From Glandiceps talaboti (taxonomy: Eukaryota > Hemichordata > Enteropneusta > Spengelidae): a stretch of 64,000 nucleotides of DNA. Shown one piece after another: positions 1 through 15,051 of the stretch (its first letter is position 1; every line of letters begins with the position of its first letter). The notes under the pieces are model-generated. The model saw nothing but the letters and a program-made list of their open reading frames with translations. It searched no databases and had not been told where the DNA came from. The position numbers and the translations under genes are program-made. The stretch is from positions 13,211,651 to 13,275,650 of the forward strand of contig NC_135563.1 in NCBI RefSeq assembly GCF_964340395.1, written 5' to 3'.

Positions 1-3939
<3,939 letters not shown>

Positions 3940-4017
3940 GCGAATACTATATTAATACGAAATTTGCAACACCGTGACGTTGACGCTTATTTCGTTAATT
4001 ATCAACCAGAGTTGGTA

Positions 4018-4189
4018 GTATTAGTAGTAGCAAGTAGATGGAACCACAAGTAGTAGTATGTATCTGTATTAGTAGTAGCAAGTAGGTGGAACCACAGGTA
4101 GTAGTATGTATCTGTATTAGGTGTAGCCAGTAGGTGGAACCACAGATAGTAGTATGTATCTGTATTAGGTGTAGCCTGTAGGTGGAACC
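4018..4189. repeat. 48-bp minisatellite, about 3.6 units
   Basis: Units start at 4018, 4066, 4114 and 4162. Each begins GTATTAG and contains GTAGGTGGAACC or a close variant. The last unit is cut after 28 bases. Confidence 0.93.
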
Positions 4190-4509
4190 TTTTATTTATC
4201 CATCGAGAAATTAACAATCTGACTTATTACCATGGCGTCTCTTTTGAATGATGCATTATTATTCCTTATAACTTTGATTGTCTTTGTGTCATATAGCATA
4301 CTACAAGCAGTACTACCACATGATGTACATGTGTCCAACTGTTTTCATATGATCACCACAAATAATACACACGTGATGGGACATATGCTAGCAGGTTGTT
4401 CTTGTATGAAATAATGTACACTATACCCCAGCTTGCATCAATAGACTTATTAGTAAGATGGATAACCCGTGATGCGGCTTCAGTGCCAATTATTTGCAAT
4501 TGCTAGTTC

Positions 4510-4576
4510 GTATGTATGTATACATACATACATACATACATACATACATACATACATACATACATACATACATACA
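4510..4576. repeat. (ATAC)n microsatellite
   Basis: A tetranucleotide run of CATA units begins with two inverted TATG units. Confidence 0.95.
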
Positions 4577-4802
4577 AGTTTCCTGTTCTAGCCTCACCAC
4601 TGATAAAAACCTGGCGTGTTTCTGAAGTCCACGGGCAAGACTTCAACCACGCTTCAACCACGGAACCTAGTAGGACAGAGGTTGTCATGTGAAGGATCTA
4701 ATCGCATCAGATGATGCAAAGGATTGCATGCTTCCCAGGGAGTTGAAATGGTATAGTCATAGTGCAGTTATACTTACATATCTGTATCAGGGTAATAATT
4801 GT

Positions 4803-5047
4803 AAACTACTTTGAGTGTGGGAAACTGTTATATAAAATGCCTTACATTATTGTCATTATCTCAAAACAACAATGAAGTGACGTCACGTTTTACCTATCAA
4901 AATCTAGTAGAAGATCTTACTAGTATTGCTCAAAACACTGTGCCACAGTTGATGGTTTCTAGACGTTTTCAAAGAAAAATGAACGATTCATCAGGGGGAG
5001 CAGAATTTCCTGAAGATATGACAGTTGCAGGAAATGAACATCACTAA
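4803..5047 (+). CDS. Unrecognised possible terminal coding exon
   Basis: An open frame ends at TAA 5045-5047. If an acceptor at about 4876 is used, it encodes a 56-residue tail rich in polar residues (VTSRFTYQNLVEDL near the start, FPEDMTVAGNEHH at the end). AATAAA follows at 5130. I recognise no family. It may be a terminal exon of an unseen transcript, a fragment, or simply 3' untranslated sequence of copy A, whose next canonical poly(A) signal is this same AATAAA. No upstream exon could be found. A palindromic TGACGTCA (CRE-type) is at 4878-4885. Confidence 0.25.
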
Positions 5048-5129
5048 ATCATAAACAGAGTTTGTCTCCTTCAAAACGGAAAAATAGTGATGATTGTTGT
5101 ATTGCTAGAATCATAAATTGAAAGTAAGA

Positions 5130-5135
5130 AATAAA
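5130..5135 (+). terminator. AATAAA poly(A) signal (copy A or orphan exon)
   Basis: This is the first canonical hexamer I found downstream of the copy A stop at 3939, and it lies 83 bp after the stop of the unrecognised frame ending at 5047. Confidence 0.35.
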
Positions 5136-5136
5136 T

Positions 5137-5154
5137 GAAAGCGAAAGCGAAAAC
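5137..5154 (+). promoter_or_regulatory. ISRE/IRF-like motif upstream of copy B
   Basis: GAAAGCGAAAGCGAAAAC has three GAAA half-sites spaced by two bases, the arrangement bound by interferon regulatory factors. It lies about 270 bp upstream of the proposed copy B first-exon donor and 952 bp upstream of the ATG. It also lies just after an AATAAA in A-rich DNA, so chance is possible. Confidence 0.45.
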
Positions 5155-5339
5155 ATGAAATTATACGAGAAATAGAAAGTTTAAAAACATACAGGGATGC
5201 AGCGATCCTGTTTCACCAAAAGGATAACCCCCGCAATGCCGTAATTAACTGACGATTTCCACGAACTCGCCTTCTTTCAAAGAATAACTTGTGTACAAAA
5301 TGCCAAATATAACTTCTGCGCATGTGTCACAATAGTATA

Positions 5340-5427
5340 CGCCCGACTACTTTACCAAGGGTTCACTTCCTTGTGAACAGTGTACCTGACGCCGAGATCT
5401 CGTCAAAGTTAAACAGTAAATATACAG
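5340..5427 (+). other. Candidate non-coding first exon of copy B
   Basis: A strong donor, CAG|GTGAGT, lies at 5427/5428. The next good acceptor on this strand is CAG at 6094-6096, nine bases before the copy B ATG. This fits a 5' UTR exon plus a ~670-bp intron. The left boundary is arbitrary, because no clear TATA box or initiator was identified. Confidence 0.4.
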
Positions 5428-5925
5428 GTGAGTAACGTGGATTAAATATGGAAATTGTCCGGACGCTTTCTACCAAGTTTGACACAGGAAGTGTAGTTTG
5501 TCTTATAGCAAAGTACACACAGCGTTAGAACTGAGTTTCTCGTGACCTATTTATTGGGACTGTGAAAATAGAGCATCTCAACTTTAACACCTTGCTTGCA
5601 GACTATAATGTAAAGTGCAATATCCACTTGTCGGCCATATTGTGAGTTTTGTACAAATGTAATTGTGAATGTAGCTTCGCAACGGCGTCGATTATAAAAA
5701 AAAAAACTTCCAGCAACATTCATATACTACTCAGTATGCAGGCTGTATGTGTAAAATTGAGTGTCGCTTCCATGGCTATAAAATTATGCGTACTGTAACT
5801 AGTTAAGTTTACGAACAGTAGTTCAGTCACTTCGGTTTACAATGCATGAACCCTGAATGACCTCTGCCTTGAATGCAGTAATTTTAAAATCTACGAATTG
5901 TTAATATACTTTGATATAATGTGCA

Positions 5926-6096
<171 letters not shown>

Positions 6097-6105
6097 GTAA
6101 TCACG

Positions 6106-7264
6106 ATGGCCGAGGGTGGTGCACCATCAAACAAGTTAATCAATGATATTGATGAACAGATTCTGCTATGTCCGATATGCATAGATCGTTTCAAATCACC
6201 CAAGATTTTACCATGCTTTCATACGTTTTGCGAGCATTGCTTGACCGACTGGGTTAAGACCAACAAAGGGAATCTCGTATGTCCCACTTGTAAGCAGACG
6301 TGGCCTTTGCCGTCTGGAGGAGCTACTAAAGTCGGCAACAACTGTTTCATGAACGATCTCCTTGAAATAATCACAAAATTTAATGAATCTACCAAGTCCA
6401 AGTGCGAAATTTGTGAAAAGGATGCCAATTATTGGTGTAAAGATTGCGGCCAATATTTCTGTGACGACTGTATCAGAGCTCATAAAGTGGTCAAAGCCCT
6501 ACAAGAACATCAGTTCATGACTGTGGAAGAATACAACACCAAGATGAGATCCAAGCATTTCCGGTTACTCCAGCCTCGATTCTGCGACATTCATCCAACA
6601 ACACCTGTAGAATTCTACTGTGATGTCTGCCAAGTACCTGCATGTCTGAAATGCAACGTGACTGAGCACACGGCACCAGACCACAAAATGATAACTCTGG
6701 AGAAGGCATTTGAGAAGTATTCACCAACGCTGAATCAATATCAGAAGAAACTAGAACAAGAAATCGGTGCATATAAAGACGCGAAAGAAAGGGCAGAAAA
6801 CGTCGGCAAGAATCTGGACGGAAATAAAGTGGAAACTGAGAAGCAGGTTAAAGATGCTGTCGAGAAAATGGAAAAAGAGGCACGAGCAGAGACGGACAGA
6901 CTTCTGGGGGAAGTGGACAAACTCTACAAACCCAAACGAGATGCCATAAATTCTGAAATCGATCATCTGTCATTGAGTTTAGCCAGTGTAGAAAGTGTAC
7001 ACTCCTACTTAACCAACCTGTTGATGTATGGGGGACCTGTAGACATCATGGCAGCCAAGAAAGAACTGGATCGTCAGGTAGAAGAAAAGGCAAAGAAGAA
7101 AAGAAAAGACCCTAAGCTGACCAGCGATGTCATTTTTCAAGAAAATGTTGACTATATACCAGTCCACTTAGGAACGATAATGTCGGAAAAGTCTCCGATC
7201 AAGGTAAGTTCGAAGTTGTTTGTAGCAGCATGTACCCTATCTATCTATCTGTCTTATCTCTCTA

Positions 7265-7349
<85 letters not shown>

Positions 7350-10300
7350 AGCTACCTCTACCTACCTGCATTTTGTACCTATCCATCCATCCATCCACCC
7401 ACCCATCCACTCAGGGTTGACAAGGGCAGCGTGTTTTATTATGTCTACTTCTCTATCATGGTCCGCGTGTTGACCAACTCGAACTGTCTCGGGTTCAGTC
7501 TTCTAGATATTCATGGCAACTGCTAAGTGTATATAAATTTCCGAAACTAACTTAATAACACCGTGACGTTACCGACATGCTCTAACTTTGACGAACAAAT
7601 ACATACATTCTCAAAGTCAGTCACGGTTTAAAATTGCGGAAATTGTCAGAGTCATTCTTCTTTCAATGTGCTTGAAAAGTAATTGACAATTTGTTTGTCT
7701 TTTTTTTAAAGGATGTCCGAAAGAGTGTTGGAAAACTCTTTCGGGAAAATCAGGGGGCTGGGAGTGCTGCAGCTAAGGAGGTATGTCTAGTCCCTGGGCT
7801 TTGACACTTGTATAGGATCAACAGGTTATCGGTTGACCCTATAAACTATCCATAAGTGCATACTAGTAGTTTAGTAGTTAGCAACTCTTCAAATGTACAA
7901 ACTGGAAGTACATCAGCTATAGAAGCATGTTTTAACAGTTGAGAATCCACAGGTTGTGATTAGACATTTTTCCCTCACTGTTTCCCCCATATCGGCTTTT
8001 CGTTTTTATAGTGCGATCGTCTCTTCTGAGTGCTTACACGTTTACAGATGAACAGTAAATGTAGATTTCGTGTTTGTTTTTCTTGAAAATGTGAAAGGCA
8101 AACATATTCTCCAAAAAGCAAGCTATATATCAAATCAATATGAGCTACTGACGTGACCCCTGTCACCTAGACAGCCTGTGTAAATAATGAAATGACACTT
8201 AAGTTTACTGAAGAACATTAATTTTATATCTCAGAGTATTTACGACCAAGTTGCAGCAACTATTGATGTATCAAGACTGGCGATGTCAGAGGACGAAGCC
8301 AGAACAAAAATAGACGCTGCTGCTCAAAAAGCTGGAATACTTCATTACAACAAAGGTGACGGTAAAACAGTCATCCTACAAGGACGTCTGGAACATATCA
8401 ATCTCGTCAACAGACAAGTTTTAGGATTAAAGACAAGCGAATATGGTGTGCAAGGTATACATTTTCACAAATAATTTGAAATTGTGACTGGTTAATCTGA
8501 ATCCACGCCCACACTCCCATAATATATTATAAGACAATTATCCAATAATACACCATAGATGTTGACTACACTAAGAACGAGTGGGACTGGTACCAAAATA
8601 ACAGCGTGACCAATTTACCATTTTCACATAAAGTACATATGTGTCTCGAGACATCTACGTAAAATTCAATTCACAATTTTCACCTTGTTATCTTGATACA
8701 GGCCACCTATTCATGAGAAGGGATAAGTAAATGATCGGAAAATGAGGGGCCAGAACTTGACCAAATATATTTTTTGACAGGAACTTTGAACAACTTTGAT
8801 TCAATTCATGCCTTATTATCTTACAGAATAAAGGCTGGCTTTTTACGAGATCAGCAGACTGTACCATACGTCGTGTTGTTCAGCCCACAATCGCTTGTGA
8901 GCTAATATTCTATTGAAGGATGGTCATAGTACTAAATAACGGTGTTATTTGGGGGGATACCGTCACCGGTGCGTGCACATACAAAATCTCGATATGTTCA
9001 TACACCGGTACGCGGTGATGGTATTTTCTTAAAGTATTCGTAAATGCCCATTGTTTTCTTTTATGACCATCGATCCTTGAATGGAATATTAGTTTACAAG
9101 TGACTCTGGTGTTGATATTATCTTGAAATTTAATTTTGTTTTATTGCTGCAGACAAGGGCTTGCTTCACAGAGTATCTCCGAGATCATCTCCAAGATCTT
9201 CGGTTGTGAAGCTGAATGTGAGACATGAAACTTCCCCGTCTCCCGGAAAGTCGTCCGTCGACGAAGGAGAAATTGGTGGAGCACGTGCATTTCAGGGTCC
9301 CATCTCGATGACAGCAACCCCAACCGTCAGGCGTACATCGACATCAAGAGTCGTCGCCACATCTGTCTCTATTGGCGACCTGAGTGCTAGTAGTGGTACT
9401 AGATGCAAGATATGCCTCGAGGAAATAAAACACGCCAGAGAGCTTCCCTGCAAACACAAATTCTGTAAGAAATGCATGGATAAATGTGAGAAGCAGTCGG
9501 GAAAGCGTTGTCCTGTCTGTATTGAAGCTTTTGGTACGCTGACTGGTAACATGCCTAATGGAACCATGAAAGATAGTGTAGAGGCGTCCAGTCTACCTGG
9601 GTATCCATCTTGTGGTACCATCATTATATCCTACAATTTTCCTTCAGGAAAACAGGGAGTGAGTATAAATTGATTTCCTAGCTGCATTACAATAACATTA
9701 TGTATGTATGTATGTATGTATGTATGTATGGAGGGAGGGAGGGAGGGAGGGAGGGAGGGATGGGTGTATTTCAATGCAGATGAATTAAAGTAATGTTTGC
9801 CATCTTTTGCTAGTAAATGCAACTATTGTCTCTTCACTCCCTCCAGAAAGAACATCCTAATCCCGGAAAGCCGTATACTGGCACACAACGTACAGCATTT
9901 TTGCCAGATAATGCTGAAGGCCGTGAAGTACTGCGTCTGTTGAAGATTGCTTTTCAACGTCGACTAACTTTTACTATCGATACATCCAGAATGACCGGCA
10001 CAACTGATACAGTTGTTTGGAATGATATTCGTCATAAGACGAATAAACACAGTGGAGCTCAAGAGTGAGTATGCATATAATTATGTGGTCAGTTCAACGT
10101 TCCACGTATCGTTGTATTGTAGGATCGATGGATCTAACCCCTGACCTTTATGCATCTCCTATAGAGCTCTGTTTTCTAGCCAGTCTCCTAAAACATATTT
10201 TTTAAACCAAGATTGTTTCGTGAATGCCTTCTTTTAGCAATTTGAAGTCTTACATGTGCATAGATATTTAATGTAATATTGTTTTTCATTTTGGTTATAA

Positions 10301-10436
10301 TTGTATATCGAAATACAATTTTGTTGACTTTTCGTTATATTTTATGATCCTCTCCTTTATTTTCAGGTACGGCTACCCCGATCCTGGATATCTAGACAGG
10401 GTGAAAGATGAGTTGGCTGTGAAAGGAGTGAAATAG
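6106..10436 (+). CDS. TRIM-Deltex E3 ubiquitin ligase, copy B (complete)
   Basis: Exons 6106-7203, 7712-7780, 8235-8454, 9153-9658, 9847-10064 and 10367-10436 (TAG) join in frame to 726 aa. RING 1 uses C22, C25, C37, H39, C42, C45, C59, C62. B-box 1 is about 100-126 and B-box 2 about 160-193 (C160, H163, C172, C175, C180, C183, H188, H193). The coiled coil runs about 200-330. A conserved block of unknown fold is about 393-455. RING 2 uses C547, C550, C562, H564, C567, C570, C582, C585. The Deltex C-terminal domain fills about 590-726. The ATG follows an in-frame-independent CAG acceptor at 6096, so a non-coding first exon is likely. Exon phases match copy A. Exon 4 is 168 nt longer, adding a Ser/Pro-rich linker. 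One His of the HHKT motif is Arg here. It is probably a two-RING ubiquitin ligase; substrate unknown. Confidence 0.92.
7267..7347. repeat. (TA)n microsatellite in copy B intron 1
   Basis: About 40 TA units run just downstream of the exon 1 donor, followed by CCAT units at 7382-7410. Confidence 0.96.
8892..9102. mobile_element. Foldback/MITE-like element in copy B intron 3
   Basis: Arms 8892-8928 and 9063-9102 are imperfect inverted complements (shared cores CTAATATTC, ATTGAAGGA/ATTCAAGGA and TGGTCATA). A second inner pair around ATACCGTCACCG (from about 8955) and CGGTGATGGTAT continues the palindrome, so most of the 211 bp could fold on itself. No clear target duplication was seen. Confidence 0.6.
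9700..9761. repeat. (TATG)n(GGAG)n microsatellite in copy B intron 4
   Basis: A TATG run to about 9730 is followed by a GGAG run. Both lie within the 188-bp intron between exons 9153-9658 and 9847-10064, filling a third of it. Confidence 0.95.
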
Positions 10437-10548
10437 ACCCAAAGAATGTGCCACAATGGTTACTAGTATGACTACAGATAATCGGAGGCTTGGAATACAA
10501 TAGAAGACATATTTAACCTGGAATGGGATGTCGTCTGACTCACAAACA

Positions 10549-10728
10549 GTCTTACTGACATTGCTACATTTCATCGTCTGGCACGAAAAAAAACTTGTCA
10601 ACATTGCTACATTTTCTTTGAATAAGCTACCTGTATGTGATCCGCACCCTCAAAAGGATTAAAATGTAACATTTTGCACTTACATCTTTGTTGAGCCAGA
10701 TGACAAAATGTAGCAATCTCAGTAAGAT
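10549..10728. repeat. 34-bp inverted repeat downstream of copy B
   Basis: Arms 10549-10582 and 10695-10728 match at 29 of 34 positions, with one further G-U pair possible in RNA. The 112-base loop contains another copy of the ACATTGCTACATTT core. The pair begins 113 bp after the stop codon, likely in the 3' UTR. Confidence 0.8.
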
Positions 10729-11187
10729 TTTTGCACAAAAAGTGCAAGCACGACGACATTGATTTGTGTTTCATAATATATAATAACTAGTTTCCGTTAT
10801 TAACACTATGCATATATTTTCTTCATTATCTATTTTACTAATTTTTTTTTAGATTTACTGATATGTAAGAAATTGTTTTAGTTCTTGCGCTGTCAATGAA
10901 ATGGGTGTTTCAACTGGTATTTGAAAGGTTGTGAAAATTAATGTTTAACTTTAATAAGAAAGTCTAAGAGGAAAGGTAAATATGTCACATCATGGTGAGA
11001 ATTGGCAGGCAACAATATAGTCTTGCTGCTAGACGTTCGGGCTTTCTTTCGATGCTATAACTATAAGCGAACGAAGTTCGCATGTGAGGGTTTGCCCGAC
11101 CATCCTCGATAGCGTTGTTCGGCTGTGTGTCGTATTTTATCGGAAGAACATCCGAGGGCTAGCTGATAGACTAGCAACAATAGAGAA

Positions 11188-11193
11188 AATAAA
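11188..11193 (+). terminator. Candidate poly(A) signal of copy B
   Basis: This is the first canonical AATAAA after the copy B stop at 10436. A variant ATTAAA at 10658-10663 is the alternative and would exclude the right arm of the inverted repeat from the mRNA. Confidence 0.4.
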
Positions 11194-11375
11194 TAATCGC
11201 ATGAAAAACTCATAAAAACAAAAGAGCCAAAAATTGAAATGATTATTTTAGCAAATGCATGAGTTTATAGGAAATAGTAATCTATTTGTCTCGTTTGATA
11301 TCTGAATGATCCAGCTCTCATACACACATTTTACTTACCTCATAAAACACATAAGCTTAGGGAGCTTTCAGTAAC

Positions 11376-11485
11376 TACAAGGGGAGGGGAGGGACAATTC
11401 TGGGAGTGGGGCGAGGGGGGGGCTCATTTTTACAAATCAGTCCTCGGGAGGGCCATTTATTAGAAAATGGGATAAGGGGGGAGGG
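11376..11485. repeat. G-rich tract, possible quadruplex former
   Basis: Runs of three to eight G (GGGGAGGGGAGGG, GGGAGTGGGGCGAGGGGGGG and further runs) cluster within 110 bp in an AT-rich background. It looks like part of a dispersed repeat, but no boundaries could be set. Confidence 0.5.
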
Positions 11486-11943
11486 TCATGTTTTATTTTG
11501 ACTCACTATATTGTCTAATTTTGTATTTTAGGGGGAATTTGGCATCCCACTGCTGCCACATCGGTTAGGGTTATAAAAAATATTTCAGAAAGTGTTTTTA
11601 TGAATATCACAAAATATAATCCGCGTCTGATAACAGACAAGGCACAGGCCAAGTAAAGATCTGTATGAGGCAAACTGTGGTTTATAAACCCCCTGTCATT
11701 TCTCCGTACAACCCACCAATTTTCCAGTGACAATACTGTGCAATGCCATAGAGTAGAACAACAAGATGTGTATAGATGACTTGATAGATGTTGCCAATTA
11801 CACAATCTGCTATCTTGAAATTGAATACTGAAATATTAAAAATTGTATTCTGGATTGTTCACAATACACAAATATTCATAGTTTAGATGTGTATGTATAG
11901 TATTTATAGTTTAGGGCGCATGTCATATCTTATGGTAAGGCCA

Positions 11944-12325
11944 AATAAAAAAAGTTGTTTGGTTCCGGTTACCCAACCCCACCTAGTTTTTCGCACCAAC
12001 CCTAAACTTTTTTTTGTACATGTTCAAGAAAAAAATAAGAAAATCGTGAAAATTGTGAAGTCTCGCAAGGTATAGTATATGCGGAAACTGACATCAACTG
12101 AAAAAGACAATATAAAACTGTTCTTCCAATCTGTAATGGCTGTACATCTGATGAGAAGAAGCCAATAACACAGAGACCATATGGAAAGCAACAGAAAACA
12201 TAACTATCTGAACTAGACAATCACATATGAAAAAAAGAAGAAAATTTACAAAATAAAATAAAAAATCTACCTACCCCACCTATTTTAAAATTCAATGTAA
12301 TTGGAACCACACAAATTTTTTTTAC
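11944..12325. mobile_element. Inverted-repeat element, about 380 bp
   Basis: The left end 11944-11972 (GTTTGGTTCCGGTTAC core) and the right end 12297-12325 (GTAATTGGAACCACAC core) are inverted, matching at roughly three quarters of positions and flanked by T or A runs. Both ends also carry CCCCACCTA next to the arms. It reads as a degraded non-autonomous element; no protein is encoded. Confidence 0.4.
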
Positions 12326-12568
12326 ACCTAACATCACTGCATTTGCTAGTGCATTTCGGATCAAAGTTCTAGGTTCTTCATTCGTATGTCGAAAATTCTA
12401 TATATGTGTGTGCGTAATAAAAATGTAACCATTTTTTTGTTTATAGAATTTGTCTCAATTTATTTACTTAATTTTCTCACCTGTAGGGAACCATTTCCAC
12501 TAAACACCCCCTCCATCCCCATCCCTACCAAATACTGATGGAATCAGTCTAGGTCTGTGGAATGTTTA

Positions 12569-12570
<2 letters not shown>

Positions 12571-12638
<68 letters not shown>

Positions 12639-12752
12639 TACACACATCCATCCATCCATCCATCCATCTGTCCGTCCGTCCGTACGTACGTACGTACGTA
12701 CGTACGTCCATCCATTCATCCATCCATACATCCATCCATACATACATACACT
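12571..12752. repeat. Compound microsatellite (CA, CCAT, GTCC, CGTA)
   Basis: A run of about 32 CA units is followed by CCAT, TCCG, CGTA and again CCAT units. The open frames across it are repeat artefacts. Confidence 0.96.
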
Positions 12753-13442
12753 ACACCATGCTTATATCACTGCTCAGTTGTGTTACAAAAATCACAAACA
12801 GCTGTATTCCTGACAGAAATTTCTTTATTTATGTAAAATTATATTGCATTGCTGCTGAATGGCTCTGTATATCAAGAATATCTCAACAAAGTTTGCTGAA
12901 ATACAACAACTAACAAGAAACAACAATAAATTGTAAACTTTGACCACTTTAAAATGTAACTGAAAACAGTTCAGTGTCATCTAAAAGACTGTCTTTTTTA
13001 TTTTAGGTTAGGTTCATGAAGTGAATTGTTCATCGCTGGAAAAGTGAAAAGCTATTTGCAATAGTTAAGTTTAAGGGCTGTCCATGTATTATGTAAAATG
13101 TGTCTTCAAAATCATTGTTTTGTGAAAAAATCACGATATCTTGAGTAATGGATTTAAAACCAAGCAAGTTTCACTGACTGAAAAATACTATTGAAAAGAA
13201 TCTATTTATAGTCCAGATTTTGTTTAGCTTTTTCTTCTCTTATTACATACACAAAGAATATGACTCTGCTCAGTATGATGCATAATATCTTTGCTGGAAA
13301 TGGCAAGAATGTAAAATCTACCCCGATTCCATATAAGCATTTCAGTACGACACCTTTAGAAAGTTGTGGTATAAAGTATGGAAATATTAAACTTAGCAGC
13401 AGTCCCCTTCTCTTTCTGAGTTGTTTTAAATTTTTATGCAAC

Positions 13443-13628
13443 AACTAATTCATACATTTCTAAGAACAAGTCTTCATCATATTATGCATTCCCATTTTCT
13501 GTGTAATCAAACCTTTGCAGAACAACTGGTGCATACATTTCAATGAACAAGTCTTCGTCAAATTAAGCATTCCCATTCTCTGTGTAATACCAGAGTTTTC
13601 AAACCTTTGCAAAGCATTTGGTGCATAG
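13443..13628. repeat. Tandem duplication of about 90 bp
   Basis: Two copies share TACATTTC, GAACAAGTCTTC, GCATTCCCATT, CTGTGTAAT and AAACCTTTGCA in the same order, with small insertions. The second copy has an extra ACCAGAGTTTTC segment. Confidence 0.8.
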
Positions 13629-14771
13629 ATTTTTTTTTAAATAACATGCTGAATTATATACTAGTAAGTATCTTGTTAATTGCCATGATGCTGACTCCAA
13701 CAGCCAATGTAATACTATCTAAGTTTAACTCAAGGTCCTCACATTTGAGCTTCAACATGTCAGAAATATATAAAGTCAAATAAAATATTAACAAAACATC
13801 AACAATATAGTTTACAGAGCTTGAGGACCATATTTACAATTGAATTTATCATTTAATGTGAGTCAAATCTTTTGACAAAAGTTTGTGGATTATACATTAT
13901 AGAAATCTAATCATATACATTACATGTACAGTTCATTTGTAAATAGAAATAACAAACTAATTATGAGCTAATTTCCTGCATATATGTGAAAATCATTAAT
14001 GATTTACACAGGCAATAAATCTGATAATATTGTAGTATGCTATACTAGTATTTTGTTTCTGCTAAAATAATTGTCAATGCTCACTAAAACTTTCCTTTGA
14101 TGTCTGGGACTCCTCACTTAAAAGGAAAGTTTTGTTAGAAATAGTACTATGGAAATCAAGGTATCTGCAATCTAAGATGGACACACACTAAAACTATTGT
14201 TGCGTGTGGTAGATTATACAAGTGAGTGATAGTGGTTCCTTGGCTATGTGGATATAATTACCCTGTAATCAAGATAGTAGGTGATCATTGAATGAGGTTG
14301 AATGTGCACCCATGTGAGGAAAACTTGCTATCAGAGACCTCACCCTACTGTGAGTGTAATTACATCAACATCCATCGATAGTCATCTTGCAATAATATTG
14401 TTTAGTTTTCGTCTATCTTAGTTTGCAGATAGCATGATTTCCATGGTAGTATAATCACATGATTTTATTTTCATAGAAGAGAGACATTAGAAAAAAAGTA
14501 GCAAACATATGCAAAGATGAAAGTATTCCAGAACATCATGATATCAACTGATGTAAACTTGAAAACCACAAGATCAAGCAGTAATGTTCATTGCAGACCG
14601 TAACACTAAAAGTACCTGTAACCCTGGGCTGTGACTTATATTAGAATATATGCAATTTGGCAACTGACTGGAAGAATAAGTTGATCCCTGAAACCTGACA
14701 CCTTTGTTGAGGTAGTCCTGAAAGACTGGTAATATAAAGTTAAAAGTGTACTTGCTTGACTTATGATGACA

Positions 14772-15051
14772 TCAGGGCTCAAAATTAACAGCAGTTGCAT
14801 GTGCACAAACTACCAATTCTTGTCATGGGGCTACCATAATTTGCAGCTGGTAGACCACTCAGGCTACTATATGAGTATTTAAAGATGAAAGATTTACAGA
14901 CATAAAAGTATGTTATTAACACACATATTTCCAATAGAGGAACTCTGTTTTCAGTTCAGGAATATAGGACTATTGTCACCATCCTCACTTTCTGAAATTG
15001 TAGCCCACTAGGACTACCAAAGAAACTTACAAAGTTAATTTCAAGCCCTGA
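14772..15051. mobile_element. MITE with 18-bp terminal inverted repeats
   Basis: The left end TCAGGGCTCAAAATTAAC (14772-14789) and the right end GTTAATTTCAAGCCCTGA (15034-15051) are complementary except at two positions. The interior is non-coding. No exact target duplication was found, so the superfamily is not assigned. Confidence 0.7.

Noticed and set aside
4018-4189. Evenly spaced 48-bp repeats reminiscent of a CRISPR array
   Set aside because: Whole units are repeated without unique spacers, and the DNA is clearly eukaryotic.
4878-4885. Palindromic TGACGTCA as a CREB-driven promoter
   Set aside because: It lies in a possible coding exon or 3' UTR with no start-site evidence; a single 8-mer is weak.
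12002-12220. Minus-strand 72-codon frame
   Set aside because: Lies inside an inverted-repeat element with no similarity to a transposase.
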